Positions 17,463-26,109 of a stretch of DNA of 64,000 nt are shown here, in pieces. Source of the stretch: Chryseobacterium formosum. GTDB taxonomy: Bacteria; Bacteroidota; Bacteroidia; Flavobacteriales; Weeksellaceae. The position numbers and the translations under genes were made by a program. The notes beneath the pieces are model-generated. The model searched no databases, had not been told where the DNA came from, and was given only the letters and a program-made list of their open reading frames with translations. Location of the stretch: contig NZ_JAOVZW010000017.1 in the NCBI RefSeq assembly GCF_026460885.1, forward strand, positions 32,891 to 96,890. Reading direction: 5' to 3'. Each line of letters opens with the position of its first letter. The stretch's first letter is position 1.

Positions 17463-18137
17463 ATGATTAGAGCCATTGCCCTGGACGACGAAATTCTTGC
17501 CCTTAGAATTATTGAAAATTATGCTGAGAAAATCGAAAATTTAACCTTAGAAAAAGTTTTCAATAAACAAAGTGATGCTCAGAAACATTTAAACAAATTT
17601 CCTGTTGATTTGATATTTCTCGACATAGAAATGCCTGCAAAAAACGGTTTAGATTTCTATAAAAACATTTCACAAAATACCAAAGTCATTTTCACAACCG
17701 CTTATTCAGAATATGCAGTTGATGCTTTTAGCGTAAATGCAGTCGATTATCTTTTAAAACCTTTTTCGTTTGAAAGATTTAAAACTGCGGTAGAAAAAGT
17801 AAAAAGCAACATCGAAAATAACGATGCAAAACATCTCTCTATTCGAGCAGATTACAAACTTCACAAAATTAATTTCAACGACATTCAACTGATTGAAGGT
17901 TTGGATGATTATATTCAGATTCACCTCAAAGATTCTACCAAAATTACGGCACGTTCTTCCATGAAAAGTATTTTAGAAAAGCTTTCCGAGAAAGATTTTG
18001 TGCGTGTTCATCGCTCTTTCATTGTTCCAGTGAATGATATTAAAACGATTGTCAATAAAAATATTCATATTGGGGATTTTATAATTCCGATTGGGGAAAC
18101 ATATAAGGAAGATGTGATGAGGATTTTGAATAAATAA
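17463..18137 (+). CDS. LytTR family response regulator
   Basis: This 224-aa regulator has an N-terminal receiver domain (IALDDE; phospho-acceptor Asp54 in LIFLDIEMP; TTAYSEYAVDAF; YLLKPFSFERF) and a C-terminal LytTR DNA-binding domain (about 125-222; IQLIEGLDDYIQIHL, RVHRSFIVPVNDI, IPIGETY). It pairs with the upstream kinase. LytTR regulators bind tandem direct repeats. A dispersed hairpin element starts 3 bp after its stop codon and may act as its transcription end. Confidence 0.93.
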   Translation: MIRAIALDDEILALRIIENYAEKIENLTLEKVFNKQSDAQKHLNKFPVDLIFLDIEMPAKNGLDFYKNISQNTKVIFTTAYSEYAVDAFSVNAVDYLLKPFSFERFKTAVEKVKSNIENNDAKHLSIRADYKLHKINFNDIQLIEGLDDYIQIHLKDSTKITARSSMKSILEKLSEKDFVRVHRSFIVPVNDIKTIVNKNIHIGDFIIPIGETYKEDVMRILNK

Positions 18138-18140
18138 AAT

Positions 18141-18253
18141 TTTCAGGAGCTATTTCCAGCTTTCACTACTCGCTTTTTTGGTTTCGGCGCAGCAGCTTTT
18201 TCACCCCGCCGAAACCAAAAAGAGCTCAAACAAACCGTTCAATCTGGGCTAGG
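18141..18253 (-). repeat. Dispersed hairpin element, copy 1 (family with 35673 and 42171)
   Basis: Read on the minus strand this copy carries CCTAGCCCAGATTGAACGG, then GTTTGAGCTCTTTTT, a central hairpin, then AAAAAGCGAGTAGTGAAAGC and GGAAATAGCTCCTGAAA. The hairpin is a perfect 14-bp stem, TTTTGGTTTCGGCG at 18176-18189 with CGCCGAAACCAAAA at 18207-18220. The boxes recur on the plus strand at 35673 and 42171. It could be a structured RNA, a terminator-like hairpin or a palindromic mobile repeat. Confidence 0.78.
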
Positions 18254-18339
18254 AAAGTCCACTTTCTCATCAAAATACATTTTCACCGACACATTTTTTC
18301 TGTTTACCTCATAAATTTCTCAATCCCTTTTTTTGAAAA

Positions 18340-18347
18340 TACATTTG
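18340..18347 (+). promoter_or_regulatory. Candidate -7 box (TACATTTG) for the dioxygenase-like gene
   Basis: TACATTTG matches TAnnTTTG 21 bp before the start codon of the dioxygenase-like gene. A -33 box is not evident. Confidence 0.45.
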
Positions 18348-18368
18348 ATCTAAGAAAAATGAGAAAGT

Positions 18369-19100
18369 ATGAAAACAATTGACAGAAAAGGCTTTTTAAA
18401 AAGCTTAGGTTTAGCAGGCGTAACTGCTTTGGCAGCCCCGATTCTGATTCATTGCAGAAAAGATGATGACGAAGATTCTACAACAGGAGTTATAGACAAT
18501 TCGATTTCTACCGCCTGTGCGGTAACAAATTCTGAAACTGAAGGTCCGTTTCCTACGAAATCTCCATCCACTTTGGTACAAACGAATATTGTGAGTGACA
18601 GAACTGGAGTTCCGTTTACGATTGCGATTACCGTTCAGAATGTGAATGCAAGTTGTGCAGTTTTACAAGGTGCGATTGTAGATATTTGGCATTGTGATAA
18701 AGACGGAAATTACTCTGAATATGGAGGAACGGGAATGCAATCTGCAAACTACACTTCCGTACATTTTCTGAGAGGAAGACAAACAACCGACGCAAACGGA
18801 AAGGTAAATTTCACTTCAATTTTTCCGGGTTGGTACAGCGGAAGAGCGACTCACATTCACGTTCATGTTTATAATGTTTCGGGACAATCTTTGTCGGTTA
18901 CACAAATTGCATTTCCTGAAGGAACTGATAGCGCAGTTAATTTGGTTGCAGCAAGTACAGGTTATAAAGGAATGAGCGGATATACTTACAATTCAAATGA
19001 TAACGTTTTCAGTGATGGAACCTCCAACGAAATGTCCAGTATTTCGGGAAGCGTAAGCGGAGGTTTCGCACTGTCTCACACGATAAAAGTTTCGGCTTAA
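18369..19100 (+). CDS. Intradiol ring-cleavage dioxygenase-like lipoprotein
   Basis: The 243-aa product has a twin-Arg-less signal ending in a lipobox-like LIHC (Cys29) and a dioxygenase_C fold: TEGPFPTKSPS, VDIWHCDKDGNYSEYGG, FLRGRQTTDANGKVNFTSIF and PGWYSGRATHIHVHVY. The iron ligands of intradiol dioxygenases (Tyr, Tyr, His, His) have candidates in NYSEY, GWYSGR and HIHVHV. Classical members open catechol rings in the cytoplasm. Here an exported, anchored form with no aromatic-degradation genes nearby is more like the secreted protocatechuate-dioxygenase-like proteins of Bacteroidota, whose substrate is unknown. Confidence 0.85.
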   Translation: MKTIDRKGFLKSLGLAGVTALAAPILIHCRKDDDEDSTTGVIDNSISTACAVTNSETEGPFPTKSPSTLVQTNIVSDRTGVPFTIAITVQNVNASCAVLQGAIVDIWHCDKDGNYSEYGGTGMQSANYTSVHFLRGRQTTDANGKVNFTSIFPGWYSGRATHIHVHVYNVSGQSLSVTQIAFPEGTDSAVNLVAASTGYKGMSGYTYNSNDNVFSDGTSNEMSSISGSVSGGFALSHTIKVSA

Positions 19101-19196
19101 AAGATGGTTATTAGTTTTTTTAACAGCGGTAAATGACGATGAAATAGATGATGAAGCAGCAATCATTTATCGCTTTTTAATTTTTTAATGATTTAA

Positions 19197-19847
19197 ATGA
19201 TGTTAGTTCAAACTCCTTCCCAAATATTTAAAGCTGATTTTGCATTCTGGAAAAAAGAAAACCAAGCAGTGATTAATCAAATCATCAGCAAAGAAAATAA
19301 TGCAGGTGACTTAAAAACCGTAACCGAAGTAGTTTTGGATGAAAACGGAATCTTCGAATTTGAATCTGAGGAAAATTCAACCCTAATTATTTTGACGCTT
19401 TACGGGAAAATTCAATTAAATCGATTCAGAAAAGTAATTTCTTCTGAGGAAGTTTTCACTTTAAAAACAAAAGAAAAATCAACCGTTACAATCAAGAATT
19501 ATCTGAATAATGGAAAAACAGATATTTTGATTATTGAACTACAATCTTTAAATCCTGAAAATGCTTTTTTTATTGAAGAACTTACTATTGAAAAGCAAAA
19601 TACGCTTATTCCGGTTTCAAAAAAACTAGAAACACCTAATTTTATCGGACTTTACGAAGGACGAAAAGAAGAAATCTATTCACTTTACAATCCTGATAAA
19701 ACAATCTTTGGAATGGTCATTAACGGAGCTTTTGAATTTCAGAACAGATTGTTGGAGACAAGAGATTCTATTTTGTTGAGAGAAATTAGTGCATTGGAAT
19801 TTGAAGCTTTAAGTGAAAATGCCTTAATCTTACTTTTAGAAATCTGA
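19197..19847 (+). CDS. Pirin/bicupin-like protein
   Basis: The 216-aa cytoplasmic protein starts MMLVQTPSQIFKADF and is mostly beta-strand. Its second half (FIGLYEGRKEEIYSLYNPDK, then IFGMVINGAFEFQNRLLETR and LEFEALSENALILLLEI) follows the pattern of the C-terminal cupin of pirin-like quercetinases, in which a gut sequence for the inner barrel ends in ILLLE. The usual N-terminal metal-binding His residues of pirin are not seen, so it may be non-catalytic. Either of two adjacent ATG codons could be the start. It is followed 3 bp later by a small gene in the same direction. Confidence 0.6.
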   Translation: MMLVQTPSQIFKADFAFWKKENQAVINQIISKENNAGDLKTVTEVVLDENGIFEFESEENSTLIILTLYGKIQLNRFRKVISSEEVFTLKTKEKSTVTIKNYLNNGKTDILIIELQSLNPENAFFIEELTIEKQNTLIPVSKKLETPNFIGLYEGRKEEIYSLYNPDKTIFGMVINGAFEFQNRLLETRDSILLREISALEFEALSENALILLLEI

Positions 19848-19850
19848 TTC

Positions 19851-20111
19851 GTGAAGAAAATCCAGAATTTTTTCCGACAAGAAACGGAGTTTACCATTTT
19901 TTTGGACGACGTTTCTACAGTAACCATCAATCTTTTTGACGGTACCGGAAAAAAAATACTCTCGGTGATTGAAAAACTAAAACTCAGTGCCGGAAAACAG
20001 GAAATCAAAATTTCTCAAAACCAGATAAGTTCGGGAATTTATACTGCAAAAATTTATATTGAAAATCTGAAGGGCAAAGATTCTAAAGAAATGGAAATAA
20101 TTATCAATTAA
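19851..20111 (+). CDS. Free-standing T9SS-tail/FlgD-like Ig domain protein
   Basis: This 86-aa product uses a GTG start 3 bp after the preceding stop. After a short N-terminus it reads like a type IX secretion C-terminal sorting or FlgD-like Ig domain: VTINLFDGTGKKILSVIEK, LSAGKQEIKISQNQISSGIY, TAKIYIENLKG, and a final basic/hydrophobic strand MEIIIN. In known secreted proteins this domain is fused to a larger passenger with a signal peptide; here there is neither, and the frame upstream is closed. A GTG start and short length make this weaker than its neighbours, but composition is protein-like. Confidence 0.6.
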   Translation: MKKIQNFFRQETEFTIFLDDVSTVTINLFDGTGKKILSVIEKLKLSAGKQEIKISQNQISSGIYTAKIYIENLKGKDSKEMEIIIN

Positions 20112-20196
20112 TATATTCTGCAATAGATTATTTTTTTTCAACGGAGGGACAGTGAAAAGCTGTCCTATTTTTAAAATCTCAAATTGAAAATCTATC

Positions 20197-20706
20197 ATGA
20201 AAGCAAAAATAAAACTCGCATTTCGCATCGTTATCGACCAAAATTCTGAAATGATTTGGGATAAATATATTTTTGAAGATACTTATTTTGAATATAAAAT
20301 TCAGCATCAGGTTTTTGATGATAAAGAATATCCCGTGAAAAATTATTGGGAACTTTTAGCGAAAAATCCTCATGCAGAAAGAATACCGTTTTTACTGAGT
20401 TCTGCGGTGGTAAATTATGTTTCACAATTAAATGGAGAAATCAAAAGTCTGCCTGATGTTTTAGGAAATACTTTTTTTCCGATTGAAAATTTTAAGCTTG
20501 ATTTAATCAGTTCAAATCTTGAAGATTCTTCAAAACACAAAATCGGACTTACATTTTATACTCCGGAATTAGTTTTAATTGATATCATCGACAACAAATA
20601 TCTTCTGAGTAAAAATATAGACAAAGAAAATGGTTTCGAAACGTTTATGTTTGCTTTTCACCCTCAAGTTGCGATTTCTTATTACGAACCAGTTAATAAT
20701 TCATAA
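20197..20706 (+). CDS. Hypothetical protein
   Basis: I do not recognise this 169-aa protein. It has no signal peptide or membrane helix, is acidic, and contains a long mixed alpha/beta core (FRIVIDQNSEMIWDKYIF, YPVKNYWELLAKNPH, FYTPELVLIDIIDN). It begins 85 bp after the small FlgD-like gene and ends just before a strong bidirectional terminator, so it is the last gene of the plus-strand run that begins with the dioxygenase-like gene. Confidence 0.72.
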   Translation: MKAKIKLAFRIVIDQNSEMIWDKYIFEDTYFEYKIQHQVFDDKEYPVKNYWELLAKNPHAERIPFLLSSAVVNYVSQLNGEIKSLPDVLGNTFFPIENFKLDLISSNLEDSSKHKIGLTFYTPELVLIDIIDNKYLLSKNIDKENGFETFMFAFHPQVAISYYEPVNNS

Positions 20707-20720
20707 ATAGTTTTTGTAAA

Positions 20721-20752
20721 AAATTCCGCTGAAAATATTTTCGGCGGAATTT
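20721..20752. terminator. Strong bidirectional terminator
   Basis: AAATTCCGCTGAAAA pairs with TTTTCGGCGGAATTT, a stem of up to 15 bp with one wobble, and then a T-rich run follows. It separates the hypothetical gene on the plus strand from the flavin oxidoreductase on the minus strand. Confidence 0.88.
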
Positions 20753-20757
20753 GATTT

Positions 20758-21777
20758 TTATCTTACTTGTGGAGCGACTTTTTCTCCAAATAATTCTATT
20801 GATTTCATCATCACATCATTTGCAGGATCTCCAACATCCATGTGACCGATAAATCTTGTGATTCCGAAAATTTCTTTCATATAATCAATTTTATCAGCAA
20901 CTTCATTGGCATTTCCAATAAATAAAGCACCTTCTTTTGCTCTTCCTCCTTCATATTGCATCTTCGTATAAGGCGCCCAACCTCTGGATTTCCCGATTCT
21001 GTCCATTTGAGATTTGTAGTTGTGGAAATATTCATCTACAACATTTTGATCGTCACTTACAAAAGTATGCGAGTGAATCGCAATCTGCATTTCAGATTCA
21101 GAATGACCTGCGTTAAGATATTCCTGTTTATAAAATTCAATTAAGTTTTTGAACTGAATTGGCATTCCTCCAATAATTGCAACCACCAAAGGCATTCCTA
21201 ATTTCGCAGCACTTAAAACCGATTGCGGAGTTCCGCCAACTGCTCTCCAAATCGAAAGTTTTCCGTTATTTTTTGCTCTTGGATAAACCGTTTGATTTTG
21301 CATTGGAGCACGCAATTCCCCAGTCCACGAAACGTTTTCTTCTGAATTTATTTTTAATAATAATTCTAATTTTTCGTCGAAAAGCTGTTCGTAATCATTC
21401 AGCGAATAACCGTATAAAGGAAATGATTCTATAAAACTTCCACGACCGACAAAAATTTCAGCACGACCATCAGAAATCAAATCTAATGTTGAAAAATCTT
21501 CATACACTTTCACCGGTTCAGACGAACTTAAAACTGTTACTCCACTTGCCAGTTTAATGTTTTTGGTAACACTTGCCGCCGCTGCCAAAACCATTTCCGG
21601 TGAAGAAACTGCATAATCGGGACGATGATGCTCTCCCATCGCAAAAACGTCAATTCCAACTTCATCCATCAGTTTTACCTGCTCGATAATTTCACGAATT
21701 TTAATTCCTGCGTCTTTATATTTTCCAGTATTTTGGTCAAAACCTAAGTCGCCAAACATTCCTATTCCTAATTCCAT
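20758..21777 (-). CDS. LLM class flavin-dependent oxidoreductase
   Basis: The start is placed at the ATG at 21777-21775, giving 339 aa beginning MELGIGMFGDLGFDQ; an upstream TTG would add eight residues but overlaps a good -7 promoter box. The protein has the luciferase-like TIM barrel: VGIDVFAMGEHHRPDYAVSS, IKLASGVTVLSSSEPVKV, YEDFSTLDLISDGRAEIFVG and SIWRAVGGTPQSV. These enzymes use reduced FMN or F420 to oxidise or reduce small substrates; the substrate is not predictable. The TetR gene lies upstream in the same direction with a 99-bp gap and may control it. Confidence 0.92.
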   Translation of the reverse strand: MELGIGMFGDLGFDQNTGKYKDAGIKIREIIEQVKLMDEVGIDVFAMGEHHRPDYAVSSPEMVLAAAASVTKNIKLASGVTVLSSSEPVKVYEDFSTLDLISDGRAEIFVGRGSFIESFPLYGYSLNDYEQLFDEKLELLLKINSEENVSWTGELRAPMQNQTVYPRAKNNGKLSIWRAVGGTPQSVLSAAKLGMPLVVAIIGGMPIQFKNLIEFYKQEYLNAGHSESEMQIAIHSHTFVSDDQNVVDEYFHNYKSQMDRIGKSRGWAPYTKMQYEGGRAKEGALFIGNANEVADKIDYMKEIFGITRFIGHMDVGDPANDVMMKSIELFGEKVAPQVR

Positions 21778-21798
21778 ATTGTTGATTTTTAGATAGGA

Positions 21799-21806
21799 CA
21801 AAATTA
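21799..21806 (-). promoter_or_regulatory. Candidate -7 box for the LLM oxidoreductase
   Basis: On the minus strand TAATTTTG matches TAnnTTTG, 21 bp before the ATG at 21777. This supports starting the gene at that ATG instead of the TTG inside the box. Confidence 0.5.
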
Positions 21807-21876
21807 GTGCAATGAAAATTCAAAAGCATTGATGAATGATAAGAACGAAAATTCTTAACAAGTACTGATTCTAAAT

Positions 21877-22452
21877 TTATTTTTGATTTCCTAAAAGACC
21901 GAAAAGTATTTTATCTCTGATTTCATCGGTAATTTCAGAAGTAGATTCTATATTTCTTTTAAACCAGAAATAAGAATTATTCAAAGTATGAAGGATAAAT
22001 TTTGTAGTAAAAGAAGGAGACTTCAGTTCCCAGTTTTGAGCTTTGTAAATTTCAGAAATCAACTGCTCAACTTCCTGTTGATAATTTTTTCTTAATTCTA
22101 CAAACTCAGATAATCTTACTTCCAGATGTTTCCATTCATTAGAATAAATATGCGTTACATCGCGGTTTTTCAGAACAACCGATAAATGTTTTTCAATAAA
22201 TAAATTAAGCTTTTCTTGTGCAGGAACTTTGGTGTTTTTTACTGTTTGAAGCTCTTCAAAAAACTCATTGGCAACTCCGAAACAAATCCATTCTAAAATT
22301 TCTTCTTTAGAACGGATGTGAGCATACAAAGATGCTGCTTTTATATTTAGTTTTGTAGCCAAATCTCTCACCGAACTGCCCATATAACCTTTCTCTTTGA
22401 AAAGTTCTACAGCAACTTCGAGTATTTTGATTTGTTTTTCTTTTAGCTCCAT
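21877..22452 (-). CDS. TetR/AcrR family transcriptional regulator
   Basis: This 191-aa regulator has the TetR N-terminal helix-turn-helix: FKEKGYMGSSVRDLATKLNI and KAASLYAHIRSKEEILEWI, followed by a helical ligand-binding domain. TetR proteins repress neighbouring genes until a small molecule binds. The likeliest target is the LLM oxidoreductase 99 bp downstream in the same direction, and itself. A TACTTTTG box (22471-22464 on the minus strand) is a possible promoter. Confidence 0.92.
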   Translation of the reverse strand: MELKEKQIKILEVAVELFKEKGYMGSSVRDLATKLNIKAASLYAHIRSKEEILEWICFGVANEFFEELQTVKNTKVPAQEKLNLFIEKHLSVVLKNRDVTHIYSNEWKHLEVRLSEFVELRKNYQQEVEQLISEIYKAQNWELKSPSFTTKFILHTLNNSYFWFKRNIESTSEITDEIRDKILFGLLGNQK

Positions 22453-22590
22453 TTGGTAAAAGGCAAAAGTAATTATTTTGATTTTAATAATCTGATTTTC
22501 ATGAGATGATTTAAAACAATGTTTAAGATCAACGATTTTGGTTTATTTAAACTGACGGTTATTCCATAAATTTTATTTGAATTCGATGAA

Positions 22591-22648
22591 TTCGGAAATT
22601 TTGTCTTTATAAAAATTCACCAAAAATGAATATTTCGGAAATTTTGTC
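22591..22648 (+). repeat. Direct repeat in the 395-bp gap upstream of clpB
   Basis: TTCGGAAATTTTGTC occurs at 22591-22605 and again at 22634-22648, 43 bp apart, and each is followed by a related T/A-rich stretch ending AAAAATTCA. The rest of the 22453-22847 gap contains an inverted pair, AATCAGATTT near 22742 and AAATCTGAT near 22787. No small gene or RNA gene is visible. The repeat could be an upstream regulatory site for clpB. Confidence 0.55.
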
Positions 22649-22847
22649 CGTTATTTTTAAAAATTCAATAATTGAATAGTTTTTGAAATAATAAATCCGA
22701 ATTAAATGATTGAATAAGATTGAGGGCATCAGAAATTAGAAAATCAGATTTAAAAATTAACATTTATTAGACTCTTATGGTCTGAAATCTGATGTCTAAA
22801 ATCTTAAATTTAGAACAAAAAAATAAGAAATCAAAAATACATATAAT

Positions 22848-25442
22848 ATGAATCTAAATCAATATACCGTAAAATCACAGGAAGCCATCCAAGCCGCGCA
22901 GCAAGTCGCAATGGAATTTGGTAACCAGCAAATAGAACCTCAACATTTACTTGAAGGAATTTTTCAGGTAGATGAAAACATATCGCCTTTCTTACTCAAA
23001 AAATCTGAAGCAGATGCAACTTTGGTAAGAGAGCGCAACCGTGAAAATCTTGAAAGACTTCCGAAAGTTCAGGGTGGAAATATTTATCTTTCAAATTCAG
23101 CGAACAAAGTTTTGTTGGATGCGCCAAACATCGCCAAAAAAATGGGTGATGAATTCGTAACGATCGAACATTTATGGCTTTCTCTTTTGGAAACAAATTC
23201 TGAAGTTTCGAAAACGTTGAAAGATATGGGCGTAACCAAAAGTCTTTTGGAGGGTGGAATTAAAGAATTAAGAAAAGGTTCGAAAGCTACTTCTGCAAGT
23301 TCCGAAGAGACTTATCAATCTTTAAATAAATATGCTAAAAACTTCAACGAATTAGCAGCAGAAGGAAAACTAGACCCGGTTATCGGACGTGATGAGGAAA
23401 TAAGAAGAGTTTTACAAATTCTTTCAAGAAGAACCAAAAATAACCCAATTTTGATTGGTGAACCTGGTGTTGGTAAAACAGCAATCGCAGAAGGAATTGC
23501 GCACAGAATTATCAGCGGAGATATTCCTGAAAATTTGCAGGATAAAACTTTGTATTCTTTGGATATGGGAGCTTTGATTGCCGGTGCAAAATACAAAGGC
23601 GAATTTGAAGAGCGTTTGAAATCTGTGGTGAATGAAGTCATTAAATCAGACGGACAGATTATTCTTTTCATCGACGAAATCCATACATTAGTTGGAGCCG
23701 GAGGTGGTGAAGGTGCGATGGATGCTGCCAATATTTTAAAACCAGCTTTAGCAAGAGGAGAATTGAGAGCGATCGGTGCAACGACTTTAAATGAATATCA
23801 AAAATATTTTGAAAAAGATAAAGCTTTAGAAAGACGTTTTCAGAAAGTAATGGTGGAAGAACCGGATACAGAATCTGCGATTTCGATTCTTCGTGGAATT
23901 AAAGATAAATACGAAGCGCACCACAAAGTAAGGATCAAAGATGAGGCAATTATTGCGGCGGTTGAAATGTCTCAACGATATATTTCAGACCGATTTTTAC
24001 CAGACAAAGCGATTGATTTGATTGATGAAGCTTCTGCAAAATTGAGAATGGAAATCAATTCAAAACCTGAAGAATTGGATGTTTTAGACAGAAAATTAAT
24101 GCAGATGGAAATTGAATTGGCAGCGATTTCAAGAGAAGGAAGCCAAACGAAAATCGACCATTTAAAAGAAGATATCTCGAAAATTTCTGAGGAAAGAAAT
24201 GAAATTAATGCAAAATGGCTGAAAGAAAAACAAAAATCTGAGGATTTAACATCCATCAAAAAAGATATTGAATCTTTGAAACTTGAGGCAGAAAGAGCTT
24301 CAAGAGCAGGTGATTACGCCAAAGTTGCTGAAATTCAGTACGGAAAAATCAAGGAAAAAGAAGATGCTTTGCAGAAACTCGAACTGGAGATGCAAAACCA
24401 TCAGAATGAATTAATTAAGGAAGAAGTAACGGCTGATAATATCTCGGAAGTGATTGGAAAATGGACAGGAATTCCTGTGACCAAATTGCTTCAATCTGAA
24501 AGAGAAAAGTTATTACATCTTGAAACCGAACTTCATCACAGAGTTGTCGGTCAGGAAGAAGCGATTGAAGCGGTTGCAGATGCCATCAGAAGAAACAGAG
24601 CGGGTTTAAGTGACGAGAAAAAACCAATCGGAAGTTTCTTATTCTTAGGAACAACCGGAGTTGGAAAAACTGAACTAGCAAAGGCTTTAGCAGAGTTTTT
24701 ATTCGATGACGAAAACAATATGACGAGAATCGATATGAGTGAGTATCAAGAGCGTCATTCGGTTTCAAGATTGGTTGGTGCGCCTCCAGGATATGTTGGT
24801 TACGATGAAGGAGGACAATTGACGGAAGCTGTGAGAAGAAGACCTTATTCAGTCGTGCTTTTAGACGAAATTGAAAAAGCACATCCTGATGTTTTCAACA
24901 CGTTGTTGCAGGTTTTGGATGACGGTCGTTTGACGGATAACAAAGGTCGTGTAGTGAATTTCAAAAACTCGATTATCATTATGACTTCGAATCTCGGTTC
25001 ACACATCATTCAGGAAAACTTTGAGAATATTACTGAAGAGAATCAAGACGAAATTGTGGACAAAACAAAAATTGAAGTTTTTGATTTGTTGAAACAGACT
25101 TTGCGTCCGGAATTTTTGAATAGAATTGATGAAACGGTATTGTTCCAGCCTTTAAGAAAAAAAGAAATCGGGAAAATCGTTCAGTATCAGTTGAGAGGTT
25201 TCAATGATTTGTTGCTGAAAAGAAACATCATTATGACTGCAACACAAGATGCTTTAAATTATTTAACTAATAAAGGTTATGACCCAGTTTTCGGAGCAAG
25301 ACCTTTGAAGAGAGTGATACAGCAGGAAGTCTTAAATAAATTATCAAAAGAAATCCTTGCGGGAACCGTGAATGACGGCGACAGAGTTACCTTGGATTAT
25401 TTTGAGGAGACGGGTTTGGTTTTCAGACCTTCAGAAAAATAA
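22848..25442 (+). CDS. clpB: ATP-dependent disaggregase ClpB
   Basis: At 864 aa this is a full ClpB. It has the double Clp N-domain (LNQYTVKSQEAIQAAQQVA), the first AAA+ module with Walker A GEPGVGKT (K210), a coiled-coil middle domain (about 400-530), and the second AAA+ module with Walker A GTTGVGKT (K607) and the RIDMSEYQERHSVSRLVGA segment. Together with DnaK it extracts and refolds proteins from aggregates in the cytoplasm. The N-domain, middle domain and lack of a ClpP-binding loop point to ClpB rather than ClpA/C. It has its own terminator and is a single-gene unit; the large upstream gap suggests regulated, probably heat-shock, expression. Confidence 0.97.
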   Translation: MNLNQYTVKSQEAIQAAQQVAMEFGNQQIEPQHLLEGIFQVDENISPFLLKKSEADATLVRERNRENLERLPKVQGGNIYLSNSANKVLLDAPNIAKKMGDEFVTIEHLWLSLLETNSEVSKTLKDMGVTKSLLEGGIKELRKGSKATSASSEETYQSLNKYAKNFNELAAEGKLDPVIGRDEEIRRVLQILSRRTKNNPILIGEPGVGKTAIAEGIAHRIISGDIPENLQDKTLYSLDMGALIAGAKYKGEFEERLKSVVNEVIKSDGQIILFIDEIHTLVGAGGGEGAMDAANILKPALARGELRAIGATTLNEYQKYFEKDKALERRFQKVMVEEPDTESAISILRGIKDKYEAHHKVRIKDEAIIAAVEMSQRYISDRFLPDKAIDLIDEASAKLRMEINSKPEELDVLDRKLMQMEIELAAISREGSQTKIDHLKEDISKISEERNEINAKWLKEKQKSEDLTSIKKDIESLKLEAERASRAGDYAKVAEIQYGKIKEKEDALQKLELEMQNHQNELIKEEVTADNISEVIGKWTGIPVTKLLQSEREKLLHLETELHHRVVGQEEAIEAVADAIRRNRAGLSDEKKPIGSFLFLGTTGVGKTELAKALAEFLFDDENNMTRIDMSEYQERHSVSRLVGAPPGYVGYDEGGQLTEAVRRRPYSVVLLDEIEKAHPDVFNTLLQVLDDGRLTDNKGRVVNFKNSIIIMTSNLGSHIIQENFENITEENQDEIVDKTKIEVFDLLKQTLRPEFLNRIDETVLFQPLRKKEIGKIVQYQLRGFNDLLLKRNIIMTATQDALNYLTNKGYDPVFGARPLKRVIQQEVLNKLSKEILAGTVNDGDRVTLDYFEETGLVFRPSEK

Positions 25443-25475
25443 GTAGTTATTTTCATACATATTATTTTTATGATG

Positions 25476-25503
25476 AGGTGCTGTAGAGAAGTCTGCAGCA
25501 CCT
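25476..25503 (+). terminator. Terminator after clpB
   Basis: AGGTGCTGTAGA pairs with TCTGCAGCACCT (12 bp, one wobble) around GAAG, followed by TTTATTTTT. Confidence 0.9.
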
Positions 25504-25559
25504 TTTATTTTTACACAATCCGTAAATTCACGATTTTTTTCATGGTAAAAACACGATGC

Positions 25560-25578
25560 CGTGATTTAGTATTTTTTT
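25560..25578 (+). promoter_or_regulatory. 19-bp element shared with the addA upstream region
   Basis: CGTGATTTAGTATTTTTTT here is identical to 60704-60722. It lies 36 bp before the start of the gene at 25615. On its 5' side CACGATGCCGTG forms a small palindrome. It may be a promoter or activator site. Confidence 0.5.
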
Positions 25579-25614
25579 CTGACCTTTGTTAAACTAACTG
25601 AAAAACCTATTAAC

Positions 25615-26091
25615 ATGAAAAGTGAATCTACAGAAAACAAAGGGAAACCTCATTCTTCCGTACCAAGTACACTTCCTACAGCACTTGTGCAAAGTTTAGT
25701 TGATAATTACCGAGACAATCAACTTACTTATATTAATGAAAATTTAGGCGTTGACGATGCTCATTCTATTTGGTTTGATCTTCCCACTCTGAAAAGTTTC
25801 ATTCAGGATATTGAGGAACAAGTACATTTGATTGATCCAAATATTCCCGATGCAGATCTTGGAGTTCGATTTTATTACGCTGCTTATCCCGAAGAACCTC
25901 AAGAACCAGTACCTACAGATTATGGACTAAGACATACTTTGGTTTTAATTCCTACAAAAAAAGAAGAAAATGTAGTTTGTGATTTTAACCCTTTCCCAGA
26001 GGATAAATCTGATGTAAGACCGGTAATGGCGTTGGCTCAAAATCATGGATGTTTGGTTCCACCGAATACAACGCAAATAGAATCTTACTAA
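25615..26091 (+). CDS. Conserved hypothetical protein
   Basis: The 158-aa protein has no signal or membrane segment. After a polar N-terminus (PHSSVPSTLPTALVQSLVDN) it has an alpha/beta domain (DDAHSIWFDLPTLKSFIQDI, VRFYYAAYPEEPQEPVPTDY, RHTLVLIPTKKEENVVCDF) and a Pro/Asn-rich C-terminus with GCLVPPNTTQ. This resembles uncharacterised Bacteroidota proteins found next to small sensor operons, but I cannot name a family. The membrane protein and two-component genes begin 19 bp downstream in the same direction, so it may be the first gene of that operon. Confidence 0.75.
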   Translation: MKSESTENKGKPHSSVPSTLPTALVQSLVDNYRDNQLTYINENLGVDDAHSIWFDLPTLKSFIQDIEEQVHLIDPNIPDADLGVRFYYAAYPEEPQEPVPTDYGLRHTLVLIPTKKEENVVCDFNPFPEDKSDVRPVMALAQNHGCLVPPNTTQIESY

Positions 26092-26109
26092 CAGAGTACT
26101 TAAAGATAA

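Noticed and set aside
22453..22847. Possible small RNA or gene in the clpB upstream gap
   Set aside because: I see only A+T-rich sequence with a direct and an inverted repeat, no frame or stable structure.
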